A DNA stretch of 64,000 bases, taken from Channallabes apus (lineage: Eukaryota > Chordata > Actinopteri > Siluriformes > Clariidae). The position numbers and the translations under genes are program-made. This document shows, piece after piece, positions 54,599 to 64,000 of the stretch; within the stretch, counting starts at the first letter, position 1, and every line of letters starts with the position of its first letter. Under the pieces are notes generated by a model that searched no databases, was not told the origin of the DNA, and saw nothing but the letters and a program-made list of their open reading frames with translations. The stretch is taken from assembly GCA_030522415.1 (NCBI GenBank), contig CM060131.1, forward strand, positions 1,002,501 to 1,066,500, read 5' to 3'.

Positions 54599-55106
54599 AG
54601 TGACCTCCAACCTAGCAAGGATGAAGTTCTGCACAAAACTCAGTCTACTATTAAATGTTTTTAAGTCTGACTGCAATAATTTGAGCATTTGCACAGTGTT
54701 CGCCTACAAATCCTCCAGATAGTTTACTATTTAGTGAAGATATCGGCTACACTTAACATTTTCATTGTTAATTCCATGGACTATCATCATTCTGCGTGTG
54801 TGTAGGTCTAAGTGTGTCTACCTAGAAATCCGATAGTCAGCCATGTCATGTATATATAACTCTGGGGGTTTATTTGTTGTACTGCGTGAAGATTGACAAC
54901 AATTTCAATCAATCGTGACAGACGTAAGACCACTCGTTAAGTTGATGTGGATGGCAATGTAGCCTAGGCTAATTGGCAGACGGTTCATTTTGGAGTAGCA
55001 GCTAGGTTCAGTAGGCTAGTGGTGCAGGTTGTCGACAAACACTCAAATGCACAAGTGACACACACACACACACACACACACACCACAAAAAAGCCCTCTG
55101 TCTTCC

Positions 55107-55457
55107 CTATATAATTGTCCCTCGCTTCATTCTGCGGACATTTTGGCTACTTCTTACCGGACTCGTAGCTATTCTGAAGCCTTCCTCAATCTGTCCCTGC
55201 TGGGTCACGTCTCTCACCATCTCCTCCTCCTCATCTGTGTAACTAACGTTGACGTTACTCTGTTCTACACTCCCTTGTGCCACTCCGGCAGCCTGAGCAC
55301 TCTGGACTGCCTCTGCACTCTTGCTAGATGTTGATGGCCCTAAATGTGATTTTCGCACATTTTGCTGCTTCCACTTGTAGGCCTTTGCGTCTTGTTTCCC
55401 CGCAGCTTCTCTGCACCCCCTCGCTTGCTCTTTTCTCTCTTTTTCTGGTTCATCCAT
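55107..55457 (-). CDS. Possible N-terminal part of a hAT transposase
   Basis: 116 residues: a charged Lys/Glu-rich start (MDEPEKERKEQARGCREAAG), then GPSTSSKSAEAVQS and VSYTDEEEEMVRDVTQQG. The charged start followed by a Ser-rich PSTSS linker is common at the N-terminus of fish hAT transposases ahead of a zinc finger. No zinc finger or catalytic part follows. Family assignment rests on the surrounding hAT ends. Confidence 0.4.
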   Translation of the reverse strand: MDEPEKERKEQARGCREAAGKQDAKAYKWKQQNVRKSHLGPSTSSKSAEAVQSAQAAGVAQGSVEQSNVNVSYTDEEEEMVRDVTQQGQIEEGFRIATSPVRSSQNVRRMKRGTII

Positions 55458-55763
55458 TGTTTATCCATCAGATGGACTCATCTGAAACTCCGGTCGAACT
55501 CTAAAAAGCAGACTTTGTCAAGGGGAGATGAAGGCTGGCCAGGAGGGAGGCAGGACGTGGCCTGAGATTTCATTGGACTAGCTCAATGTCCTTTAAGACA
55601 GTCAACCAATGGGCCGCGATTCGTGTCTCAGATACTCTACAGTTGCGGTAATAAATAAATTGGCCTAATAAACTTAAAAAAAAAAATTAATTATGACTTA
55701 CAGCCCCGGCCCAAAAATGTGCATCGGCCCACCGGGCATTGCCCTATGGTCAGTCCAGGCCTG

Positions 55764-56054
55764 GTCACAATCCAACCCCCTGATGAACCAGATCTCGTCC
55801 ACTATTCATTTAAAATCTGTAATATAGGTATTCACCTAAAGAAAACTATCAAAATTGGTTAATCTCTCTGGTCATGTGGATGAATTTTTGTCTCAGTAGT
55901 AGAAAAAGTTTATTAAGCTGTATCATTTTGATGTGTGACCAGTGACCGTGTATAACACTGATTATAAATTCACCGGAGTGCTCTAGCAAGTGGCTTTGGA
56001 ATGATGCCTATATTCGTAAAATGTGATGTGCTCTTGCACCTATTTGTAGGCCTG
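55764..56054. other. Sequence between hAT element and alpk3 promoter
   Basis: About 290 bases upstream of the TATA/MEF2-like box. No repeat recognised, so it may hold the proximal alpk3 regulatory region. Confidence 0.4.
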
Positions 56055-56064
56055 CTATAAATAG
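56055..56064 (+). promoter_or_regulatory. alpk3: alpk3 promoter: combined TATA and MEF2-like box
   Basis: CTATAAATAG fits the MEF2 consensus CTA(A/T)4TAG and also contains a TATA box. A candidate first exon begins about 30 bases on and ends at 56160 with a strong donor. ALPK3 is a striated-muscle gene, so a MEF2-type site is plausible. Sequence match only; binding is inferred. Confidence 0.5.
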
Positions 56065-56089
56065 GCCCCTTCTGGCACCACATGCTCAG

Positions 56090-56160
56090 CCATGATTGAC
56101 AGTTGCAAAGCTTTGGTCCGGCGAAAGCAGCCTCTAAAAGACGAGAAAAACACACAAAGG
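56090..56160 (+). other. alpk3: alpk3 candidate non-coding exon 1
   Basis: Start placed about 30 bases after the TATA box; the end is set by the donor AAAGG|GTGAGT at 56161. The next acceptor, GTCTGCAG at 56457-56464, fits the start-codon exon. The exact start is a guess. Confidence 0.45.
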
Positions 56161-56464
56161 GTGAGTTATTTATAAATGTTATAATGTATTCTTGTAAAGA
56201 AATGAAAAGTAAGAGTGGATGTTTATCTGTCCAAACATCTTTAACTGCAAACAACCTTAAAAGTAGCTTCACAACTAACCTGTTCTATTTATAACTTTTC
56301 CAAGTGCTCTGTCTACTTACACTGTAGACTGTTTCTTAACTGGTGGTGTAACTGTCTTATTAATCAACTACTTTTCATTGTATCATCAATAACATTTATA
56401 GGTTCACTTTAAAAAGTCTAAAATTCCATCCACTTAATACCTTTTATTTTGTTCTTGTCTGCAG

Positions 56465-56709
56465 CTCCAGTCTCAGTAGAGTGGGAGTATTTTACTAGGA
56501 TAGCAGAGACTGCTTTATTCAAAAGCAACAGTATTCACTATCTTTATTTGGATTATATAAACCAGAGTATTTTTGACAATGACATCACGGAGGCCAGTGA
56601 CCCATTCCTATTCAGGCAACGGGAGATATGGCAGTCAAAATGGAGATGATGTTCTCTCACCACGTTTAGACAGCCGCAACTACCTCTCCAGTGTTCGGCC
56701 TGAGAACAG
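56465..56709 (+). CDS. alpk3: alpk3 exon with start codon (coding from 56579)
   Basis: First coding exon of alpha-protein kinase 3, a muscle protein with Ig domains and a C-terminal alpha-kinase-type domain. Acceptor GTCTGCAG ends at 56464. ATG at 56579-56581 opens MTSRRPVTHSYSGNGRYGSQ and continues to NYLSSVRPEN, with donor GTAAGG at 56710 splitting an Arg codon. The bases 56465-56578 are 5' UTR. The exon joins in phase to 58129. ALPK3 identity comes from my memory of the vertebrate protein (SGNGR, VRPENRST) and from its place next to sec11a. Ig and kinase regions lie beyond the window. Confidence 0.8.
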
Positions 56710-56939
56710 GTAAGGTAACCTATGTCTTGTCAACTGTGGCTAAATATGTACTGCATTAATTGATATTTGAAGCTAAATACAATACTGTTATCTGATCTGG
56801 TTGGGTGGTCAGTTATCACTGATGACGAGTGTGTACTATGTATGATAATAAGAGTAACCTATTTGTAACAATTATTATGTAGCTTCTTATAACAATGTCA
56901 GCGCACACACAGTAAAGCATAAATATCTTGATATTGAAC

Positions 56940-57470
56940 TATACTGCCTGGCCAAAGTCACACACACTAAGATTTCATTGAATCACCTTCAACTTTGATT
57001 ACAGAACACAATCGGGTGACCAGTTCATGTGTGAAAATGATTCCTGATCCTCCTCATATGTTGCCACATAGAATTGCTGATCTAAGACCTGGCTAACTGA
57101 ACAGGTCTAGGTTCCTGTCCTAGGAACAGCATAGCTTTCAGAGGCTTATACAGTGGCCATTATACATAATGGGTGTTTTGCTTCACACATTTCGTTTCTT
57201 AGCCTGATGCATCCACTGCTCTGGAATAGGGTCAGTTTAGACTCATCAGACCACAAGACCTTTTCCATTGTCCAATCTTTATGCTCCCTAACAAATTGTA
57301 GCCTTTTTTCCTGATTAGCTTCACAAAGTTTTTTTTTTATTTTTTATGGCCACACAGTTGTTTAGTCCGAATCCTTTGAGTTCTCAACGCATTCTGATCA
57401 CATTTCTTCCAAAAAGTTGAAGAAAGTTCATAATGGGTTCTTAACCCATTTCCATTTAAAATCTCCCTAT
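56940..57470 (-). pseudogene. Tc1-like element remnant in alpk3 intron
   Basis: Starts ACTGCCTGGCCAAAGTCACA, a Tc1-type end, and contains minus-strand transposase remains: ACTCATCAGACCACA (the WSDE-type block reversed), CAATCTTTATGCTCCCTAAC and GCCACACAGTTGTTTAGTCC. Large deletions; antisense to alpk3. Confidence 0.65.
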
Positions 57471-57479
57471 TTGTTTTCT

Positions 57480-58128
57480 CTGCTTAATGCAACCCAATAA
57501 TTTGACACGTGTTTTTTTTTTTTGTTTTTTTTTCCCAGGCAGTGTTTGCTGGTCTTGTTTAATTATTGTCATGCTTTAATGCTTTAAATAATAATTAAAA
57601 TCATTGTACGGCCTTGATACTATTTTGACAATATAATGCTTATTTCTTTACCGATATGAGTGCTGAATGCTGAAAAGGATTTAAATGATTTTTTTTATGC
57701 TTGATGAATATCAGTAGCAATTATTTAAATTGAATACAACTGTTGCCATTGTAAAAAAAACAACAACATCAAGATAGCTATAGAATAACTGCTCAAGGAG
57801 ATACAATAAAATGTAGTTTAAGCCATTTAGTAAATTACTAAAATACTCAATTCACAGGTACTCAAACAACAAACTAATGAGAGAAACTATACTTACTTGT
57901 TCTAATTGCATCTATGAAAATATTATTACCCCAACATCCAAATCCTTGATTTTAGCATCAGATATTGTACTTGTTAAAAAATCTCTAGATATCTCCCTTA
58001 TTATATCAAACCTAGAAATCTAGTCATGATTGTTTGTAATGCAAATTCTGAGTGGTTTATTGCATGTACATTAAAATCACAGATACTTTGTGATTTAAAG
58101 ATCAATTGATATTATTTTTCATGTTCAG
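57480..58128. other. alpk3 intron, nothing assigned
   Basis: AT-rich intron with homopolymer runs; no element recognised. Confidence 0.5.
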
Positions 58129-58250
58129 GAGTACATTTTGTACTGTCATATCTCAGCTGACAGAAGAGATTCCACCAAGTTTTGAGACTACTATCAAGTC
58201 CAAGGCAGTATCAGAGGCCTGCAATGTGAAATTCACTTGTGTGGTCACAG
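58129..58250 (+). CDS. alpk3: alpk3 exon opening an Ig domain
   Basis: Acceptor ATGTTCAG and donor GTATGC. The 122 bases complete the split Arg, then read STFCTVISQLTEEIPPSFET and TIKSKAVSEACNVKFTCVVT, ending in a split Gly. KFTCVV is the B-strand Cys of an I-set Ig domain. The following exon (expected to carry the Trp of the domain) is not found before 64000, so intron 3 exceeds 5.7 kb. Confidence 0.88.
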
Positions 58251-59145
58251 GTATGCCTTCACTGCATTTTATATTGTAATTTATCTTAATGACAAAACCT
58301 CAAACGTTGAACTGCAAATATCCTAATCCATAATCCTAACTTTTTATAGCTGCTCCCTACAACCCTATATACATCCCAGAAAGTATTCACCTCCCAGAGA
58401 TTGTTTCTATTTGATGGTCTAGAGGGGAAAATATATTCTCACAAAAGCTCTTCCATGGTCTTATGGTAAAATGATCATTTTATTTGAAAAAATGGGGGGG
58501 AGGCAAAGGGTTTTAAGAAGGGAGGAGGGGGGGAAAGGGTGGAAAGTAGTGAAGGTGTGCATGTGTAGGTCTGGAGCAGTGGTGTCAAAAGTATTCACAT
58601 TCATTACTTGAGTAGAAGTATAGATAGTAAGGTTTAAAAAGACTTGTTGACTGGTTTCAAAACTACTTAAAGTATAAAAGTAAAAGTAACATGAGGGGGG
58701 GAAAAAGCATTAAGGATAAAATCTTAGGCTGTGCTACGGGCCTATATACTGCACTAACACCTCATAAAAAAAAAAAGAAAAATGTGTTGTTTTTTTGTTA
58801 TATTTAACGGCTATAGTGATTTGGGATACTGTATATGGCAATTGAAAAAGAATGCATTTTAGTACAATGCAAATACATTAAAGAACCATGTATGTGTACT
58901 ACTGAGCATTAACATGTTTCATGGAGAAGAAGATATGATAACTACTTGCCTATAAGTATTTTAATGGTGCAAAAAGTCAAACTTCAGAGGCGTGTCATCA
59001 GTAACCTTTATTGGAATGTAAATGTACATCCAAGCTTAGCTGCAGGAATCTGTGAGGCAACATACAAGAAAATTAGTGTAACCAGGGCAGGCTTAGTAAC
59101 AATTACCCCTGTATGGTTGTCTACAATAATAAACATTAGCAGTGG
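58251..59145. other. alpk3 intron with a dispersed DNA-repeat fragment at about 58570-58700
   Basis: CAGTGGTGTCAAAAGTATTC then TTACTTGAGTAGAAGTATAG and AGTATAAAAGTAAAAGTAAC are words I recall from a common fish DNA element. The remainder is unassigned. Confidence 0.4.
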
Positions 59146-59148
59146 CGG

Positions 59149-59536
59149 TTTTAGGGTAGGGCGAACTGGGCAGCTGCCAAGGGCGGCATTTTTTCATGTT
59201 CCGGGGGGGGGGGGGGGGGTGTCGGGGGAGGAAACCAGGAGGAAATAATAAAAATCTGTGCCGCTAAGCGGTTTTCTATCATCTATGATACCTGCACTGC
59301 GCCCGCACCGCCCCTGCTGCTGAAGGAGCCACACAGAGGGGAGGGGGGGGGGGGGCAGCGGAATCCCGGTAATGACGGGATGTCATTACATAATCTGTCA
59401 AATACATAATCATTCCTGTTACCTTCCTCGCTGGTGCTTGGTTGTGACATTTCGCTCGAATCTTGAGTCTCTATCACGGACAGCTTCGTCTACTTATCAA
59501 CCAAAAATGCTATTTTATTCAAACGTCCTTCCTGGA
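59149..59536. mobile_element. hAT left-end fragment
   Basis: Begins CAGTGGCGGTTTTAGGGTAG then GCAGCTGCCAAGGGCGGCA, a hAT-type end, with two poly-G runs. The minus-strand ORF 59283-59477 may be the transposase N-terminus. Cut off by the L2 fragment at 59537. Confidence 0.45.
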
Positions 59537-60619
59537 GTGTTCAATTCAATTTTATTTGTATAGCGCTTTTAACAATTGACATTGTCTCAAAGGAGCTTTA
59601 CACAATCAAAATAATTATTTAAGTTTGTATGGAATGTGAATGTGTATGAATCAAAATGTTCAGATAGTCCCTGGTGAGCAAGCCGAGGGCGACAGTGGCA
59701 AGGAAAAACTCCCTGAGATGGTAATAGGAAGAAACCTTGAGAGGAACCAGACTCGACAGGGAACCCATCCTCATCTGGGTGAAACAGATAGCAGGAAATG
59801 ATCTGCATTTATACAGGGTTAGGTGGCAGGCAGTTCAGCTATAATAGTTGATCTTAATTGATGTTAAAATGGAGTCCAGGTAGTTATTGGAGACTCAGGT
59901 AGACTTGTAGAAAGTTCCAGTCCTGAACTATCGAATTGTCAAGTCCTCAGAGAAACAGCTGACAACACCAGTCGAGGCCAGAACCATCCCAAAGAGACAC
60001 ACGGGGCATCCATATGACGAGATCTCCAAACAGAAGCGGAGCACCAGGATGGATCAGACAGGTCCGGAGGGCAGAGGGAGTCTGGATCACTGGCAGCTCA
60101 GGAATGACATGTGTAGCTCGACAGAGAGAGAGGGAAAGAGTGAAAGGGGGAGAGAGGGAAGAGAAAGAGGGGGAGAAAGAGAAGAAGAGGAGAGATGGCG
60201 GTTAGGTATGGTCACAGTCACATAATGTATAATGTGAATGTATATTTACTGTAGAGTGCAAGCAGGGACTCCGGCAGGACTAACTATGACAGCATAACTA
60301 AAAGGGAGAGCCAGAAGGAAACACAAACATGAGGGGGAACTGAGATGTAAAGCAAACAATCACCTCACCGTCAACAAACCTGAGTGATCAAATGAGAGTG
60401 AGGAAGACAACATCTAAACATACCAGTTCACCATAATACTCCTTTACATAAGGCAGATCTATTTATAAACATGCTTGGCTAAATAAATAGGTTTTTAGCC
60501 TAGACTTAAACACTGAGACTGTGTCTGAGTCCCGAACACTATTTGGAAGACTATTCCATAATTTTGGGGCTTTGTAAGAAAAAGCTCTGCCCCCAGCTGT
60601 AGTTTTCATAATACGCGGT
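59537..60619 (-). mobile_element. L2-type LINE, 5' truncated
   Basis: On the minus strand the coding remnant VPRIMKTTAGGRAFSYKAPK and LWNSLPNSVRDSDTVSVFKS (60463-60619) is the C-terminus of ORF2. It is followed by the 3' UTR and end ATAAAATTGAATTGAAC at 59537-59553. Same family group as 47070-52114. The 5' side stops at CACTGTAAAAAA of another repeat. Confidence 0.8.
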
Positions 60620-62060
60620 ACACTGTAAAAAAAAAAAAAGCGTAAAAAAAAACGGTCAAATGACTGGCAGCAACGGCTGCCAAACAAAAACTGTAAAATT
60701 AAGGTAAAATACTCTAGTTCATATTATGCTCAAAAACATTAAATTTACAGAAATTGTTATTTTATCTTTTACAGAGAAACACCGTTATTTTACAAATTTT
60801 TCCTACATTTATACAATTAAACACCTTCATTAAATGAACAGCACTAGAAGTTTAGCAGTGAAACACCATTATTTTACAGATTTTTCCCAAAATGTATACG
60901 ATTTAACACATTCATTAAAACAGCACTAGACGTGTAGCAGCAAAATGTTTTTATTTTACAGTTTTTTACAAAATTATTACAATCAAACACCTTCAATAAA
61001 GCAAAAGCATTAGGCATTTAGCAGGAAACACTGTTATTTACAGATTTTTCATAAATTGAAGATCAAACACCTTCAAACAAAGCAATAACACAAAACCCCT
61101 GATATTTACCTTTTTCCCGCCCCATAAATTCCTATGAATACACATGTTCAATAAAATGTTAACACAAACTCAAGATTTCAATATTTGTAAAATAAAAAAA
61201 ATAAAAAATAGTCTGTATAACTGTGACACAGTATAGTACAGGCCTGATGCAAAATACAGTAAAAAGAAGTTCAGTTTTATAGCATTACAGTAAAATCCTA
61301 AAATGAAAAACAATGAAATATTTAGACTATTGTGCTATAACAGTGAAACATTCTCTCTCACAAACTTAAACATTGCTGTGAAATATCCTTGACTAAAAAC
61401 CTATGAAGAAATGAACAATTTCAAACAATATGCTCAATGTTCCAATTAAAGTTGGATTGGAAACTTTATTACAAATATAGTACAATGTGGTCCCTTTTTT
61501 AATCTATTGTTCTTATATAATGTATGTGTACAAATAACTTAAACTTTTAGTTCAGAATCCTAATGTCTTAGTGCAATTAAGTCAAATCTAAAACATACCA
61601 AAATGGCAAAATGGACGGTCCAGTGTATCCAAGAAAGATCTTCTTCCAAACAGGCAGTAAAGAACTTGGTGCATTAGGGTGGATTGGAAGAGAGAAGAAA
61701 AGAAAACATTAAGATCTTAGATTTAAAAGAAAAATGTGGCAGTATTAATAAATGAGCTTTGTTTACAGCAACAACAATATGAATTAAAATAAGAATAAAA
61801 AATATCTTACCGTCATTGTCTCTTGAGGTTGCAGGTATTTTACATTTCAGAGTCTTCTCCTCTGTCCCTCAGAGACTGCTTTCCTCCTCACCTGTAGCTC
61901 AGCAGCGTGTCTTCACTCCTCTGAATTTACACACACCAGTTTACTGGCTGCTGAGTCACACCACCCTGCGCGCGCTAAACATTTGAAGGACGCCTGTTTC
62001 CCATTGGCTGGTTCATATCACGTTACGTCTGTACCTGAGCAATAAGCGTAGGCGTTTTCC
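60620..62060. repeat. Repeat block with 84-bp tandem units and GC-rich end
   Basis: Begins CACTGTAAAAAAAAAAAAAG and GACTGGCAGCAACGGCTGCC, words of a fish DNA repeat. Tandem units of about 83-84 bp starting AAACACC(G/A)TTATTTTAC begin at about 60777, 60861, 60943 and 61026. At 61900-62060 a CpG-richer stretch with CCCATTGGCTGG (CCAAT box) and minus-strand donor-like sites (near 61822 and 61889) look promoter-like. Confidence 0.5.
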
Positions 62061-62077
62061 GCATCAGGTCCCGCCCT

Positions 62078-62330
62078 CACTCCCCAGATAGCAGAACAAC
62101 ATTGAATCATCGTTGAATCAACATTAAAGCATCAACCAACTTGTTATTGAATCAATGTCGAAATTTAAATGTTAAATGTTGATTTTTCATCAGGTTTGCA
62201 CCTTGAAATAATGTTATTTCAATGATGAAAAATAGATCAAGATGGGCATAAAATCAATGTTTGTTCAACTTAAATTCAATCACTTATTTTACATTGAATC
62301 AACATTGAAGCAATTATAGTTTAGTCTTGC
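62078..62330. repeat. Degenerate palindromic repeat (ATTGAATCAACATTGA words)
   Basis: TTGAATCA and its relatives recur at about 62103, 62113, 62150 and 62296. Satellite-like; no ORF. Confidence 0.4.
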
Positions 62331-62842
62331 TTTATGTACAGCAAGATTCTATGACAGTAAATCATGTCCATTTTGATTTATTTCTTTAAATCAGAGACCA
62401 TGTAGGGCTGAAAAGTTTTTTTTTCTTTTTTTTAAACAAAAAGTCAGTAACTCAACATCCTTCAGTTTACATGTAAACATATTTATTTATTTATGCTCCA
62501 TACCCATTTAAACAGGAAGTAACATCACAATTACAATAAAACAACTATATAATAAAACACACTACAACTTACATACAAATTATTATAAACTGGATGACAA
62601 AATGACGTTTTAGAAGAGAACTATTAGAAGAGATTGTTAATTCTGAATTCATAAAACAGAATCTAACTGCCAAGAGAAGAGACTGGAAAACCATAATATA
62701 AAAATGGCAACCTGCCTCAGCAAAATTCAGTCAAATGCAAATAGAAACAACCAAGTCAGAGACACAACAGATGACTGAAACATTATTCGTAAGTTGAAAT
62801 GTATTTACTCAGCAAAACAGATAATAAGACACAAGTCTGAAC

Positions 62843-62993
62843 TTATGGTTTTCCACCACGAGCAATTCCCCCCAGCCGTTCTGGGGCATAACGAAGCCAT
62901 TTCTGAACTGTTGAAGCAAAGAAACTCTGTGGCCTCCTTTTCTTCATCTTTCAGCTGTTGTTGTTGTAGTGCATCTAAAGAATGAAAAACAAA
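62843..62993 (-). other. Exon-like minus-strand block, unrecognised
   Basis: Minus-strand acceptor-like TTCATTCTTTAG near 62974 precedes two open frames. One reads DALQQQQLKDEEKEATEFLC; the other, from ATG 62947, reads MKKRRPQSFFASTVQKWLRY and APERLGGIARGGKP before TAA at 62845-62843. The second looks more protein-like. No family recognised; it may belong to a repeat-derived gene antisense in the alpk3 intron. Confidence 0.25.
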
Positions 62994-63178
62994 CAAAAGG
63001 TTAGAACTATACAATGCTCTAAAAACTTGGAGTGGTAGTTGTTTATGAATGACAGAAGGTGGGTCCTAAATTTTTGGAAATGTGACTTTTACAAATGTAC
63101 AGATATGCAACATATGTTTTGAAATGTCCTACAATCTTCCATAGATACAATGCACACATTAGATTTTTTTTTAATATA

Positions 63179-64000
63179 CAGGTCCTTCTCAAAAAATTAG
63201 CATATTGTGATAAAGTTCATTATTTTCTGTAATGTACTGATAAACCTTAGACTTTCATATATTTTAGATTCATTACACACAACTGAAGTAGTTCAAGCCT
63301 TTTATTGTTTTAATATTGATGATTGTGGCATACAGCTCATGAAAACCCAAAATCCCTATCTCAAAAAATTAGCATATTTCATCCGACCAATAAAAGAAAA
63401 GTGTTTTTAATACAAAAAAAGGTCAACCTTCAAATAATTATGTTTAGTTATGCACTCAATACTTGGTCGGGAATCCTTTTGCAGATTCTTGTTTCTTGTG
63501 TCTCTCAACTTTCTCTTCACAATATCCCACAGATTCTCTATGGGGTTCAGGTCAGGAGAGTTGGCAGGCCAATTGAGCACAGTAATACCATGGTCAGTAA
63601 ACCATTTACCAGTGGTGTTGGCACTGTGAGCAGGTGCCAGGTCGTGCTGAAAAATGAAATCTTCATCTCCATAAAGCTTTTCAGCTGATGGAAGCATGAA
63701 GTGCTCCAAAATCTCCTGATAGCTAGCTGCATTGACCCTGCCCTTGATAAAACACAGTGGACCAACACCAGCAGCTGACATGGCACCCCAGACCATCACT
63801 GACTGTGGGTACTTGACACTGGACTTCAGGCATTTTGGCATTTCCCTCTCCCCAGTCTTCCTCCAGACTCTGACACCTTGATTTCCGAATGACATGCAAA
63901 ATTTGCAACCTGTAGCCCATTTCCTGCACACACCTGTACACGGTGGCTCTGGATGTTTCTACTCCAGACTCAGTCCACTGCTTCCGCAGGTCCCCCAAGG
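63179..64000 (-). mobile_element. Tc1-like transposon (fourth family), runs off the window
   Basis: TA at 63177-63178, then CAGGTCCTTCTCAAAAAATT. The left terminal region carries a direct repeat TCTCAAAAAATTAGCATATT at 63187-63206 and 63359-63378, the IR/DR layout. A deletion of part of the transposase C-terminal region appears near 63480. The right end is outside the window. Confidence 0.88.
63407..64000 (-). pseudogene. Tc1-like transposase, partial and damaged
   Basis: An open 174-residue block (63407-63931) has KYPQSVMVWGAMSAAGVGPL, FQHDLAPAHSA with the second catalytic Asp, and NSPDLNPIENLWDIVKRKLR with the Glu. After that it jumps straight to the end, missing a stretch of the C-terminus. 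Upstream, QWTESGVETSRATVYRCVQE is in another frame (63723-63998), so a frameshift separates it from the catalytic part, and the first Asp block is disturbed. Confidence 0.8.

Larger units (their letters stand above)
54289..55763 (-). mobile_element. hAT element, 1475 bp, with partial transposase
   Basis: Left end CAGGGCTGGACTGGGGACAA and right end, on the reverse strand, CAGGCCTGGACTGACC. Flanking octamers GTCGCAAT (54281-54288) and GTCACAAT (55764-55771) differ at one base. A (CA)n run (54529-54594) and a 116-residue minus-strand ORF lie inside. Confidence 0.82.

Noticed and set aside
54400..54664. ORFs made of His-Thr or Cys-Val repeats
   Set aside because: Direct translations of the (CA)n microsatellite.
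40251..56054. A znf592-like zinc-finger gene between sec11a and alpk3
   Set aside because: No C2H2 pattern (CX2-4C...HX3-5H) of a coding exon was seen in this interval on either strand.
1..64000. CRISPR arrays, prokaryotic operons or phage modules
   Set aside because: The direct repeats present are microsatellites, transposon ends or minisatellites; gene structure is that of a vertebrate.

Overview
The window is nuclear DNA of a ray-finned (teleost) fish. Its exons carry GT/AG introns and match vertebrate SRPRA, SEC11A and ALPK3, and its repeats are typical of fish genomes: Tc1-like transposons, hAT, PIF/Harbinger and piggyBac elements, Rex3-, Rex1-, L2- and RTE-type LINEs, tRNA-derived SINEs and a BEL/Pao retrotransposon. 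An otophysan (for example a catfish) is plausible but not proven. Nothing in the window looks bacterial: no operons, CRISPR arrays or plasmid features.

Layout. At 1-2520 lie the last three coding exons and 3' UTR of srpra (+). From 2.5 to 24 kb there is no assured host gene, only layered repeats plus one unresolved minus-strand candidate (5.07-6.9 kb) with a CCAAT-rich tandem repeat at its upstream end. From 24.03 to 40.25 kb lies the complete sec11a gene on the minus strand. Its six exons encode 179 residues with the Ser/His/Asp set of signal peptidase, and introns 2 and 3 are filled with transposons. From 40.25 to 56.05 kb is a repeat-rich divergent intergenic region. It contains a TTAA-flanked piggyBac-like element, Ty3/gypsy integrase and Rex1 remnants, a Tc1-like element split by a full-length L2 LINE, a long inverted repeat and a hAT element. 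From 56.05 kb to the window end is the 5' part of alpk3 (+): a TATA/MEF2-like promoter, a candidate non-coding first exon, the start-codon exon and the exon that opens an Ig domain.

How the genes relate. SRPRA (signal recognition particle receptor) and SEC11A (signal peptidase catalytic subunit) both act in entry of secretory proteins into the ER. ALPK3 is a muscle alpha-kinase-family protein. The divergent sec11a/alpk3 order recalls the human 15q25 region, where ZNF592 lies between them; I see no znf592 exon here.

Most notable item: an L2-type LINE (47.07-52.11 kb) with no disabling mutation in ORF1 (coiled coil plus GDSL esterase) or ORF2 (endonuclease plus reverse transcriptase). The two are in the same frame, separated by one TGA codon, and the first in-frame ATG after that stop is about 230 codons downstream, inside the endonuclease. 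This suggests recoding or non-AUG initiation. I did not find a clearly new multi-gene system.
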